Below are positions 54,392 to 62,746 of a stretch of 64,000 nt of DNA, piece by piece. The stretch covers positions 317,197-381,196 of the forward strand of contig NZ_FOSQ01000004.1 in NCBI RefSeq assembly GCF_900114315.1, given 5' to 3'. Under the pieces are notes generated by a model. It was given only the letters and a program-made list of their open reading frames with translations, was not told where the DNA came from and did not search any database. Position 1 is the stretch's first letter, and each line of letters begins with the position of its first letter. The translations under genes and the position numbers were made by a program. Origin of the DNA: Falsiroseomonas stagni DSM 19981. Its GTDB lineage: Bacteria; Pseudomonadota; Alphaproteobacteria; Acetobacterales; Acetobacteraceae.

Positions 54392-54952
54392 ATGACCCAG
54401 GACCCCCGCCTGGCCGCGATCGAGACGATGCTGGAGCATCGGGCGGACGGCAATTACGGCCTGCACGCGATCACCCAGAAGCAGCACGCCTTGCAGGCCG
54501 CCATGTTCGCGGAACAGCTCGGCTGCGCGGAGCCGCTGGTGGTGGCGGCCCTGCTGCATGATGTGGGCCACCTGGTCCATGACCTCGGCGACAATCCGGC
54601 CGAGGCGGGCATCGATGACCGGCATGAGGAGCTGGGCGCCGCCTGGCTGGCGCGGCATTTCGGGCCGGAGGTGGCGGAACCCGTGCGGCTGCATGTCGCC
54701 GCCAAGCGGTTCCTCTGCGCGACGGAGTCGGACTATTTCAGCAAGCTGTCGCCGGACAGCGTGCTGTCCCTGTCGCTCCAGGGCGGTCCGATGTCCCCGG
54801 CCGAGGTCGCTGATTTCCGCGCCAACCCGCAGCACGGGGCCGCGGTGACGCTGCGGCGCTTCGACGAGCAGGCGAAGGTCACGGGGCTGGAGACGCCCCC
54901 CGTGGCGCATTTCCTGCCGATGGTGGCGCGCCAATTGCGGCCGGCAGCGTAG
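54392..54952 (+). CDS. PhnZ-like HD-domain protein (putative phosphonate oxygenase family)
   Basis: A 186-residue HD-domain protein. ATG 54392 has AGGAGA 6-7 bp upstream. Diiron ligands of the PhnZ/MIOX-like family are all present: the His before ALQ, HD in LLHDVGH plus the next His, the His in DDRHEELG, the His and Lys in LHVAAKRFL, and the Asp in RRFDEQAKV. PhnZ cleaves the C-P bond of hydroxy-aminoethylphosphonate with a Tyr/Glu pair in a YxxE motif. Here the Tyr is kept but the aligned Glu position is His (YGLHAI), so the substrate is probably different. Confidence 0.78.
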   Translation: MTQDPRLAAIETMLEHRADGNYGLHAITQKQHALQAAMFAEQLGCAEPLVVAALLHDVGHLVHDLGDNPAEAGIDDRHEELGAAWLARHFGPEVAEPVRLHVAAKRFLCATESDYFSKLSPDSVLSLSLQGGPMSPAEVADFRANPQHGAAVTLRRFDEQAKVTGLETPPVAHFLPMVARQLRPAA

Positions 54953-55076
54953 GCCGGGGCTCCGCCTTCGGCAGCGGCTTCCGCACCGCGGTTTCCGCTG
55001 CCGCCTGCGCCATCGTCGCGCCGCGCAACAGGCCCGAAGCGAGCAACCGCTCACGCCGGAAGTCCCTGTCAGTCAT
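54879..55076 (-). CDS. possible small protein (65 aa)
   Basis: A short frame with a good ribosome site (GAAGGA, 8-bp spacing) before ATG. The N-terminal half (RRERLLASGLLRGATMAQAA) could form a helix-turn-helix; the C-terminal half is Pro/Ala-rich. The 3' end overlaps the HD-domain gene on the opposite strand by 74 bp. No family recognised; expression is unproven. Confidence 0.25.
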   Translation of the reverse strand: MTDRDFRRERLLASGLLRGATMAQAAAETAVRKPLPKAEPRPTLPAAIGAPPSAGNAPRGASPAP

Positions 55077-55238
55077 ACCAATCGTCCTTCTCAACCCCGG
55101 GGCTTCCTGCCCCGCCCCGTCCCGAATCCAGGGCGGTGCCGCAACGCTTCTGCCAAGGCTTCGTGTCATCCCCCCGGCAGGTGGATGACGCGAGGGTGAC
55201 ACGCGAAGGGCTTACGGAGTGTTGAGATCGGCGATGGC

Positions 55239-55865
55239 TTACTCCTCCCAACCCGGGGCTTCGCCCGCCAGCCAGCGGCGGCCAGCGGCATAGAGGGCCT
55301 GGACGCGATCCCCCTTCAGGCCCGGCATGTCGGTCTTCACCTCATAGCCGATCTGGGTCTGGAGATAGGCGAGGTGGCGGTAGCCCTCCGGGAATCGGGC
55401 CAGGAGCGCGGGGTCCAGGCTCAGCTTCGCGGCCGGGTCCACCGGGTCCATCCGGTCCTTCTCATAGATCGGCTGGCGCAGGACGATGCCCCACTTCATG
55501 CCCTCCGGGGTGGCCCGCTCCTCGATGAAGTCGTGGAAGCGGCCGGTGCAGACGACATCCACCAGCACGCCATGGACCTCCGCCCGCTGGCTGATGGTCA
55601 TCTTGGTCTGGGCGATGGCGCGGTGGCCGTTCAGGTCCACGGAACAGCCGCCGAGGAAATGCAGGATCGACACGCCGCGGGCCCAGCCGGCCTTCGAGGC
55701 CTCGATGAACTGGGCGGCCGGGGCCTGGCACCAGGTGGCGAACATGCGGCCATCGCTGTGCCAGCAGGTGGCGAAGCGGTCCCAATCCCCGGCATCGCGC
55801 CAGACGGCCCAGTTCTGAACGAGTTCGGCGACCTGGAGGCGGCGGAGGAGAAGCGCGTCTGACAT
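55239..55865 (-). CDS. SnoaL/NTF2-like family protein
   Basis: A 208-residue protein of the cone-shaped alpha+beta NTF2-like fold. N-terminal helix ELVQNWAVWRDAGDWDRFATCW with HSDGRMFATW and ILHFLGGCSVDL is typical of SnoaL-like proteins that act as small-molecule isomerases, cyclases or dehydratases. Function unassigned. It is divergent from the Bug receptor at 55983, so the two may share control. Confidence 0.82.
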   Translation of the reverse strand: MSDALLLRRLQVAELVQNWAVWRDAGDWDRFATCWHSDGRMFATWCQAPAAQFIEASKAGWARGVSILHFLGGCSVDLNGHRAIAQTKMTISQRAEVHGVLVDVVCTGRFHDFIEERATPEGMKWGIVLRQPIYEKDRMDPVDPAAKLSLDPALLARFPEGYRHLAYLQTQIGYEVKTDMPGLKGDRVQALYAAGRRWLAGEAPGWEE

Positions 55866-55982
55866 CGGGGGTAGGCTCCGGTGGTGGGGCGGACGGGATG
55901 TTTCGGCCTTGACGGCCCTGGTCCGTGCCGTAGGAGGACGCTTAACAAACGATTGCACGCCAATTGGCAAGGAGGTTCCGTC

Positions 55983-56969
55983 ATGGCCCATTCCGCGAGC
56001 CTGTCCCGCCGCGCGCTGCTGGCCGCCGGCGCCGGGCTGATCGCTGCCCCGGCCCTGGCGCAGCCTCGCTGGCCGGACCGGCCGGTGCGCTTCCTGCAGG
56101 GCTTCGCCGCCGGCGGCACGACGGACATCCTGGCGCGGCTCATCGCCCCCTCCATGGCCGCGGCCTTCGGCCAGCCGGTGGTGGTGGAGAACCGGTCCGG
56201 CGCGGGCGGAACCCTGGCGGCGGAGGCACTGGCGCGGGCGACGGATGGCCACACGCTGATGCTGCTGAACAACGGCTTCGCCGTCTCCGCCGCGCTGTAC
56301 CGCCGCCTGCCCTATGACCCGCGCGCCGATATCGAACCCATCGCCATGGTCGCCTCCATCGGCCTCGTGCTGCTGGCGGGCACGGGGCCGGAGGCCCCGG
56401 CAGACCTGGCCGACCTGGTGCGGCGGGCGAAGGCGCGGCCGGAGCAGATCAACGTCGCGACCGTCGGCGTCGGCAGCACGCAGCATTTCGTGGCGGAAGC
56501 CATCCAGGCAGCCGGCGACTTCCGGCTGATGCACATCCCCTATCGCGGCACCCCCGCCGCCATCGTGGCGCTGCGCAACAACGAGGTGCAGGTGGTGAGC
56601 GAGACGGCCTCCGCCGTGCTCGGCCAGCTCCGCGGGGGCGAGGTGCGCGCGCTGGCCATCACCTCCCGCACCCGGTCCCCCCTGCTGCCGGAGGTGCCGA
56701 CAGTGGCGGAGGCGCTGGGTCGTCCTGACTTCGATATCGAGACGTGGTATGCGATCGGCGCTCCCGCCCGAACGCCCCCCAGCGTGGTGGAGCGCATCAC
56801 CGAGGTCGCGCGCGGCATGCATGCCGACACGACGCTGCGGGCCAGGCTCGGTGAGCTGGGCCTGGCAGCGCGGGAGCCCGGCACACCGGCCGAGACCAAG
56901 GCCACGGTGCATGCGGAAATCGCACGCTGGGCCGAGGTGATCGAGCGGACCCGCATGGAACGGCAATAG
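55983..56969 (+). CDS. Bug family tripartite tricarboxylate transporter receptor (1)
   Basis: A 328-residue periplasmic receptor. ATG 55983 has AAGGAGG 8 bp upstream and starts an Arg-Arg signal (SRRALLAAGAGLIAAPALAQ). Bug hallmarks: WPDRPVRFLQGFAAGGTTD, VVENRSGAGG and MHIPYRGTPAAI. Binds small carboxylates for a TctAB permease, which is absent here, so the receptor may serve a remote permease or sensing. Confidence 0.9.
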   Translation: MAHSASLSRRALLAAGAGLIAAPALAQPRWPDRPVRFLQGFAAGGTTDILARLIAPSMAAAFGQPVVVENRSGAGGTLAAEALARATDGHTLMLLNNGFAVSAALYRRLPYDPRADIEPIAMVASIGLVLLAGTGPEAPADLADLVRRAKARPEQINVATVGVGSTQHFVAEAIQAAGDFRLMHIPYRGTPAAIVALRNNEVQVVSETASAVLGQLRGGEVRALAITSRTRSPLLPEVPTVAEALGRPDFDIETWYAIGAPARTPPSVVERITEVARGMHADTTLRARLGELGLAAREPGTPAETKATVHAEIARWAEVIERTRMERQ

Positions 56970-56982
56970 AGGACCTCCCCGC

Positions 56983-57588
56983 ATGACTGACCGCAACGCG
57001 CCGACCGCCCACCCCATCCACCCGCTGATCGCGGGCCGCCACAGCCCGCGCGCCTATACCGATGCGCCGGTGACGGCGGAGCAACTGGCCTCCATCCTGG
57101 AAGCGGGCCGCTGGGCGGCTTCCTGCTTCAATGAGCAGCCCTGGAACTTCGTGGTGGCGCGGCGGGATGCGGATCCGGAAGCCTTCGCGACGCTGCTCGG
57201 CCTGCTGGGCGCCTTCAACCAGGTCTGGGCGAAGGATGCGGGCGCGCTGGTGATCACGGTGGCGCGCAAGGTCTTCACGGGCAACGGCAACCCGAACGCG
57301 GTCGCGCTGTATGATGTGGGCCAGGCGGCGGCGAACATGGTGCTGCAGGCGGCCTCCATGGGCCTCGCCTCCCGCCAGATGCGCGGCTTCGACGTGGAGC
57401 GTGCGCGCGTGGAACTCGGCGTGCCGGCGGATAACGACCCCGTCTCCGCCATCGCCTTCGGCGTGCCGGGCGATGCGGCGAAGATCCTGCCGCCGGATGT
57501 CGCGGCGAAGGAAGGACTGCCGCGCGTGCGCAAGCCGATCGGCGATTTCTCGCATGTCGGGAAGTTCGGTACTTCGTTTACGGGCTGA
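56983..57588 (+). CDS. nitroreductase family protein
   Basis: A 201-residue FMN-dependent oxidoreductase. The N-terminal HPLIAGRHSPRAYTDAPVT and SCFNEQPWNFVV fit the FMN-binding parts; NMVLQAASMGLASRQMRGFD and IAFGVPGDAAKI are also conserved. It reduces nitro groups or quinone-like acceptors. It follows the Bug receptor by 13 bp and ends before a strong terminator. Confidence 0.9.
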   Translation: MTDRNAPTAHPIHPLIAGRHSPRAYTDAPVTAEQLASILEAGRWAASCFNEQPWNFVVARRDADPEAFATLLGLLGAFNQVWAKDAGALVITVARKVFTGNGNPNAVALYDVGQAAANMVLQAASMGLASRQMRGFDVERARVELGVPADNDPVSAIAFGVPGDAAKILPPDVAAKEGLPRVRKPIGDFSHVGKFGTSFTG

Positions 57589-57610
57589 AGGGGTTCGCCC
57601 CCTCACCCAA

Positions 57611-57641
57611 CCCTCTCCCCCGCCCGGGGGAGAGGGTCTTT
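57611..57641. terminator. strong hairpin terminator between convergent genes
   Basis: An 11-bp stem CCCTCTCCCCC/GGGGGAGAGGG with a 4-nt loop, followed on the plus strand by TCTTT. It lies between the 3' ends of the nitroreductase (+) and aminotransferase (-) genes and can serve both. Confidence 0.65.
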
Positions 57642-57645
57642 CGAG

Positions 57646-58959
57646 TCAGACGGCCGCGCGGATCACGTCGGCGCGGATTTCGAGAAAATCGTCCATGGCG
57701 GCGAGGAAGCCTTCGCGCTCCGCCGCGCCGACTGCCAGCGAGAGCGCGATCATGCCGCGGCGGGCGATGTAGAAGCCGCGATCCAGCAGGTCGAGGAACA
57801 GCAATTCCTTCAGCGGCTGGTTCATGGCGCCGGCCTCCGCCGCGTTGCGCGGCACGGCGTGGCCGAAATGGAAGGCCATCATGCTGCCGCGGCCCGTCAC
57901 CAGCATCGGGACCCCGTGCTTCCGGGCCAGCGCGTTCAGCGCATCCCGCAGGGCATCGCCATTGGCATTGTGCGTGACGGCGACATCGGGGGTGTAGATC
58001 TCCGACAGCGCGGCGATGCCGGCGGACATGGTCAGCGTGTTGTTGTTGAAAGTGCCGGCATGGGGCACGGCATCGGGGCGGCGCGGGTCGAAGATCGCCA
58101 TCAGATCCTCCCGCCCGCCGAAGGCGCCGAAGGACATGCCGCCGCCGATATACTTCCCGAGCGTCGTCATGTCGGGCGTGACGCCCGTGGCTTCCTGGAG
58201 GCCCCCGGGGGCCAGGCGGCTGGTCATCACCTCGTCGAAGATCAGCACGGCGCCGGTTTCCGTCGCGACATCGCGCAGCGCGCGTAGGAAGGCTCCCGTG
58301 GCGGGGATGCAGCCGCCGCCGCCGAGCATCGGCTCCAGGATGATGGCGGCCAGGTCGGCGGCATGGGCGCGGGCCGTCGCCACCGCGGCGTCGACATCGT
58401 TGTAGGGGGTGACGACGGTCCGGTGCGGCACGTTGATGGGGTTGGTGGCGGCGCCGAAGGTCATCAATCCGCCATGGTAGCCGCCCTGGAAGCCGAGGAT
58501 GGTCCGGCGGCCCGTCGCGATGGTGGCAGTGGCGAGCGCGAGGAGGTTCGCCTCGGTGCCTGAATTGGTGAAGCGCACACGATCCAGCGACGGGAAACGG
58601 TCGCAGACCAGCTTGGCGAAGCGGCCCTCGAAGCGGTTATGCGCCGTCAGGTTCACGCCGGAATCCAGCGCGCGCAGCACCGCGGCGCGGATGGCCGGGT
58701 GGGAATGGCCGAAGAGGCCGGCGGTGAATTCGCCGATCATGCTGACGGTCTGGTGGCCGTCGATGTCGGTCAGGACGCAGCCCTCCCCCTTTTCCGCCGT
58801 GAAGGGAAAGGGGCCGTGGAACAGGACGGACCGCGTGTTGCCGCCTGGCATGACGGAAAGCGAGGCCGCGTGCTGCGCCGCGCTGGCCGGGCGCGCGGCG
58901 GCGTAATGGTCCCGCGCCTCGACCAGCGCGTCTTCGAGCATGGCGTTGCGGCCGGACAT
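57646..58959 (-). CDS. class III aminotransferase (glutamate-1-semialdehyde aminomutase-like)
   Basis: A 437-residue PLP enzyme. The PLP Lys is in TTLGKYIGGG, the Asp in LIFDEVMTSR, and VRFTNSGTEANLLAL is the substrate/phosphate-binding region. N-terminal VMPGGNTRSVLFHGPFP and THNANGD fit the HemL-like branch that often acts on amino acids in catabolic clusters rather than in haem synthesis. It is the last gene of the CaiB-containing operon. Confidence 0.9.
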   Translation of the reverse strand: MSGRNAMLEDALVEARDHYAAARPASAAQHAASLSVMPGGNTRSVLFHGPFPFTAEKGEGCVLTDIDGHQTVSMIGEFTAGLFGHSHPAIRAAVLRALDSGVNLTAHNRFEGRFAKLVCDRFPSLDRVRFTNSGTEANLLALATATIATGRRTILGFQGGYHGGLMTFGAATNPINVPHRTVVTPYNDVDAAVATARAHAADLAAIILEPMLGGGGCIPATGAFLRALRDVATETGAVLIFDEVMTSRLAPGGLQEATGVTPDMTTLGKYIGGGMSFGAFGGREDLMAIFDPRRPDAVPHAGTFNNNTLTMSAGIAALSEIYTPDVAVTHNANGDALRDALNALARKHGVPMLVTGRGSMMAFHFGHAVPRNAAEAGAMNQPLKELLFLDLLDRGFYIARRGMIALSLAVGAAEREGFLAAMDDFLEIRADVIRAAV

Positions 58960-58988
58960 GGCGCGATCCCCCTTCAGAGGGGGAAAGC

Positions 58989-60134
58989 CTATTCCGCGGC
59001 GGCGCGGGCCGGAAGAGCGGCGCGGATGGCGGCGCCGTGTTCGTCGAGGCGCGGCGCGGCGGCGCGCACCGAGGGCGGGGTGGCAGACAGGTGGAAGGGC
59101 GTGGCGAGGGTGGCGCGGATGCCGGCAGCGGCGCCGGGGATGCTGGCCAGGACCTGCATCGCCTCGGCCTGGGGATGGGCAAGCGCCTCGTCGTAGGAAA
59201 GGACGGGCTCGGCGGGGATGCCGGCATCGGCGAAGGCCGTCAGCCAGTGGTCGCGGGGCTTTTCCGCCATGCGGCCGGCGATGATCGTGACCAGCGCGAC
59301 GTTGTTGGCGACACGGTCGGCATTGGTCGCGAAGCGCGGATCGGCGGGCAGATCCGGCACGCCGATGATGGCGCAGAAGCGGGGCCAGAAATTCGCCTGC
59401 GCGGCGCCGACGGTCAGCCAGCCATCGGCGGCCGGAAAGGCGCGGTAGGGGGAGGTGCCGCGATGCGCCTGGCCGAGGCGTTCGGGGCGCGTGCCCAGCG
59501 CCAGGACATGCGCGGCCTCATAGACACCGAGCGAGAGGGCGGAGGTGAAGAGGCTGGCTTCCACCCGCTGCCCCTGCCCGGTTGCATGGCGGGCGTTCAG
59601 CGCGGCGAGGATGGCGATGGCGCATTGCATGCCCGCTGTCAGGTCGCTGATGGCGATGGGCAGGCGATGCGGCTCGCCCTCCGCCGGGCCATTGCCGGCC
59701 ATGAGGCCCGCCATGCCCTGCGTCATCAAATCGAACCCGCCATGGCCGGCCCAGGGGCCGGTCTGGCCGAAGCCGGAGATGGAGGCGAGGATCAGGCGCG
59801 GATGCGCGGCGTGCAGCGCCTCCCACCCCAATCCCATGCGGTCCAGCGTGCCGGGCCGCATGTTCTCGACCAGGATATCGGCCTGCGCGATCAGGGCGCG
59901 GAGGGTTTCCGGTTCCTTCTTCGCATCCAGCACGATGCTGCGCTTGTTGCGGTTCCAGACATCGAAGGGCGCGGAGCGGCCATCGACGAAGGGGGGCATG
60001 GTCCGCGCCTCGTCCCCTCCCGGCCGCTCCACCTTGATGACATCGGCGCCGAGGTCGCCGAGCAGCATGGTGCAGTAGGGGCCCGACAGATGGGTGGAGA
60101 GGTCGAGGACCGTGATGCCCGCGAGCGCAGCCAT
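58989..60134 (-). CDS. CaiB/BaiF CoA-transferase family protein
   Basis: A 381-residue family III CoA-transferase. Hallmarks: LDLSTHLSGPYCTMLLGDLGADVIKVE (N-terminal), NRNKRSIVLDAKKE, LILASISGFGQTGPWA and MTQGMAGLMAG. The active-site Asp lies in the segment GHGGFDLMTQG. It moves CoA between carboxylic acids. 4 bp separate it from the M24 peptidase gene. Confidence 0.93.
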   Translation of the reverse strand: MAALAGITVLDLSTHLSGPYCTMLLGDLGADVIKVERPGGDEARTMPPFVDGRSAPFDVWNRNKRSIVLDAKKEPETLRALIAQADILVENMRPGTLDRMGLGWEALHAAHPRLILASISGFGQTGPWAGHGGFDLMTQGMAGLMAGNGPAEGEPHRLPIAISDLTAGMQCAIAILAALNARHATGQGQRVEASLFTSALSLGVYEAAHVLALGTRPERLGQAHRGTSPYRAFPAADGWLTVGAAQANFWPRFCAIIGVPDLPADPRFATNADRVANNVALVTIIAGRMAEKPRDHWLTAFADAGIPAEPVLSYDEALAHPQAEAMQVLASIPGAAAGIRATLATPFHLSATPPSVRAAAPRLDEHGAAIRAALPARAAAE

Positions 60135-60138
60135 CGCG

Positions 60139-61299
60139 TCAGACCTTCACGATCAGCTCGCGCGGGCAATCCTTCGTCCAGTGGTCGTTGCCGGTGGCAT
60201 GGACGTGGAACGTCTCCTCCGTGTGGTGGCGGACGCCGTCGCAGTAGTAGCTGTATTCGACGCAGAGCACGCTGTCGGGCTCCACCACCGTGCGGTTCAC
60301 GGCGTTCATGCGCGGCTGTTCGTGGCTGCCCAGGCCGATGCCGTGGCCGAGGAATTCGCGGGGGAATTTCTCCAGGTACTTGCTGATGTGCTTGTAGCCG
60401 CGGTCGAAGATCTCGCCGCCCGTCACGCCGGGGCGGATCCAGGCGCAGAGTTCGAGCTGCACCTCGTTCAGCCATTTCCAGATGTCCTGCTGGCGCTGGC
60501 TGGCGGTGCCGATGAAGTAGCTGCGCACGAAGTCGGCGGAGTAGCCGAGGACCTGAGCGCCCATGTCCACCTTCACGAAATCGCCGTGCTGGAGCGTGTA
60601 GCCGCGGGGAAAGGGATCATGGGCGGCGAAGGAATTGGCGGGGCCGGCGCCCACATTGATGAAGTTCACCGCGGTGGCGCCTTCCTGCAGCATGGTCAGG
60701 CAGGCGGCGCGGTGCAGGTCGTTGTCGGTGGCGCCGGGGCGGATGGCGGCGCGGAAGGCGGCGTGGGCCTTGACCGTGATCTCGGTCGCCAGCTTCAGGC
60801 GGCGGATTTCCTCCGGCGTCTTCACCATGCGGACCATCTCCATGTCGAAGGAGATGTCCTCCACGCTGTTGCCGGCCAGGATGCCGTCCATCAGGGTGCG
60901 GAAGCCGCTGGTGAGGTTGTCGCCCTCCGTCCCCACCTTCATGCCCTTGACGCCGCGCTCGGCCAGGATGGCTTGCGCGGCGCCGGCGAAGTCATCGTAG
61001 AAATGCGTGTCCACGTCGGTGAAGAATTCCGCCATGGCGTAGGCGCGGACATCCTCGATCCAGGTCAGCGTCATCGCCAAATGGAGGTCCACGGCGGGGA
61101 CGACGAAGGCGGGCTTCTTCGCGGGGTCGCGGAAGTAGAAGACGCAGAAGGGGCGGTAGCCGAGGTTGCCGCCATTGTGGAAGAACTCGCTGATGTAGCG
61201 GGAATTCTCCACGCCCCGCACGATGACGAGGTCGAGGCCCTTGCGGTCCATCATGGCGCGCATGCGGGCTTCGTTGAAGATGGTCGGGGTGCGCGGCAT
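60139..61299 (-). CDS. M24 family peptidase/creatinase-like metalloenzyme
   Basis: A 386-residue pita-bread-fold enzyme. ATG 61299 has AGGAAACGGA upstream. Metal ligands: the Asp residues in VKVDMGAQVLGYSADF, the His in GHGIGLGSHE, and the Glu residues in VLCVEYSYY and EETFHVH. The N-terminal creatinase-like domain precedes it. Activity could be Xaa-Pro peptidase, creatinase or a related lyase; the context with CoA-transferase and aminotransferase hints at breakdown of an N-acyl or amino-acid derivative. Confidence 0.88.
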   Translation of the reverse strand: MPRTPTIFNEARMRAMMDRKGLDLVIVRGVENSRYISEFFHNGGNLGYRPFCVFYFRDPAKKPAFVVPAVDLHLAMTLTWIEDVRAYAMAEFFTDVDTHFYDDFAGAAQAILAERGVKGMKVGTEGDNLTSGFRTLMDGILAGNSVEDISFDMEMVRMVKTPEEIRRLKLATEITVKAHAAFRAAIRPGATDNDLHRAACLTMLQEGATAVNFINVGAGPANSFAAHDPFPRGYTLQHGDFVKVDMGAQVLGYSADFVRSYFIGTASQRQQDIWKWLNEVQLELCAWIRPGVTGGEIFDRGYKHISKYLEKFPREFLGHGIGLGSHEQPRMNAVNRTVVEPDSVLCVEYSYYCDGVRHHTEETFHVHATGNDHWTKDCPRELIVKV

Positions 61300-61324
61300 T
61301 CTCGGTTCCGTTTCCTGGGTAAGG

Positions 61325-62287
61325 TCAGTCGAGGCGGAGGCCGGTTTCCTGCACAACGCGGCGCCATTTCGGCACCTCCGCGCGGATCAGGGCACCGAGT
61401 TCGTCGGGCGTGCCGGGCGCGGGTTCGAAGGCCTGGCGCTTGAGGAATTCATCCACCTCCGGCAGGCGGATGACGGCGGTGATTTCGGTGTGCAGGCGGC
61501 GCAGCACCTCGGCCGGCACGCCGGCGGGCAGCAGCAGGGCCTGCCAGCTATCCACCACCACATCGGGCAGCGCCTCCGCCATCGCCGGCACATCAGGGGC
61601 GAAGGGGGAGCGGCGGGAGGAGGTGACGGCCAGCGCCCTCACCTGCCCCGACTGCATGAAGGGCAGTGCCGCGGGCAGCGTCATGATGCCGCCCTGGATG
61701 TTGCCGGCGACGGTGTCCTGCACGGCGGGGCCGCCGCCGCGATAGGGCACATGGGTCAGCGGCACGCGGGCATGGACCAGCTGCGCCACCGCCATGTGGC
61801 CGGGGGAGGCGGTGCCGGCGGAGCCGATATTGATCTCCGGTCCGCCGGAGCGGGCGAGTGCCACGAATTCGGCGAAGTTGCGCGCGGGAACGGAGGGATG
61901 GACGACCAGCACCTGCGACAGCGTCGCGATCATGGTCAGCGGCTGGAAGTCGCGGATGGGGTCGAAGGGCAGCGTGCGGAACAGGCTGGGATTCACCGCC
62001 AGCGGTTCGGAGGCGATGAGGACCGTGTAGCCATCCGGCCGCGCCTTCGCGACGGCGTCGAAGCCGATGTTCCCGCCACCGCCGCTGCGGTTCTCCACCG
62101 GCACCTGCCAGCCGAGGCGTTCGCCGAGGTGGCGCGCGATCAGGCGGGCCAGGATGTCGAGGCTGCCGCCCGGGGCGGAGGGCACGATGACCCTGATGGG
62201 CCGGTTGGGAAAATCCGACTGCGCCAGCGCGGGACATGCGAGGGCGGTGATGCTGGCGGCAAGTGCCGCGCGACGCGTGAAGCGCAT
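61325..62287 (-). CDS. Bug family tripartite tricarboxylate transporter receptor (2)
   Basis: A 320-residue periplasmic receptor: RR-type signal (MRFTRRAALAASITALACPALAQS), FPNRPIRVIVPSAPGGSLD, VENRSGGGGNIGFDAV, THVPYRGGGPAVQDT. It lies inside the operon with the M24 peptidase and CoA-transferase, so it probably binds their shared substrate. It is paralogous to, but not close to, the receptor at 55983. Confidence 0.92.
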   Translation of the reverse strand: MRFTRRAALAASITALACPALAQSDFPNRPIRVIVPSAPGGSLDILARLIARHLGERLGWQVPVENRSGGGGNIGFDAVAKARPDGYTVLIASEPLAVNPSLFRTLPFDPIRDFQPLTMIATLSQVLVVHPSVPARNFAEFVALARSGGPEINIGSAGTASPGHMAVAQLVHARVPLTHVPYRGGGPAVQDTVAGNIQGGIMTLPAALPFMQSGQVRALAVTSSRRSPFAPDVPAMAEALPDVVVDSWQALLLPAGVPAEVLRRLHTEITAVIRLPEVDEFLKRQAFEPAPGTPDELGALIRAEVPKWRRVVQETGLRLD

Positions 62288-62300
62288 CGGACTTCTCCTC

Positions 62301-62630
62301 TCAATCCACGATGAACAGGGTGGCGCCCGTCTCCGTCTGGCTGCGGTGCGGTTCGGCGTTCTCGGCGACCTGGTAGGACACGCCTTCCTTCATGACGAAG
62401 ACGCGGCCATCGGCGAGTTCGGTGGTGAGCTGGCCTTTCATGACCAGCAGGACATGGCCGCGGGAACACCAATGGTCCGCCTTGTAGCCCGGCGAATACT
62501 CCACCATGCGGACGCGGATGTTGCCGACCTCCAGCGTGCGCCAGGTGGCGTGGCCGGTTTCGCCCTTGTGGTGCGTCTCCGGCCAGGCGGACCAGTCCAC
62601 CGTCTGGAAGGGGACGCCTTCGATGATCAT
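62301..62630 (-). CDS. DHCW-motif cupin fold protein
   Basis: A 109-residue single-domain cupin. The GYKADHWCSRGH motif gives the name; a metal His pair and Cys are visible there, with a second cupin motif in VSYQVAENAEPHRS. First gene of the operon driven away from the LysR gene. Function is unknown; the family is thought to bind a metal and small ligand. Confidence 0.85.
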   Translation of the reverse strand: MIIEGVPFQTVDWSAWPETHHKGETGHATWRTLEVGNIRVRMVEYSPGYKADHWCSRGHVLLVMKGQLTTELADGRVFVMKEGVSYQVAENAEPHRSQTETGATLFIVD

Positions 62631-62710
62631 GGCTTGCCTGCGAAATTGAACACAGGATGAATACAAGTCTGTTGACGCCGATGCCGCAAGAGGAAAATCT
62701 ATCTCGGCGT

Positions 62711-62727
62711 GATGCCTCGTTGGCATC
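62711..62727. promoter_or_regulatory. GATGCC-N5-GGCATC dyad in the LysR/cupin divergent region
   Basis: A perfect 6-bp inverted repeat with a 5-bp spacer lies 19 bp upstream of the LysR start and in the promoter side of the divergent catabolic operon. Position and symmetry fit a LysR-type binding site used for autoregulation and operon control. Confidence 0.5.
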
Positions 62728-62746
62728 GGGGCGGGAGATGACAACA

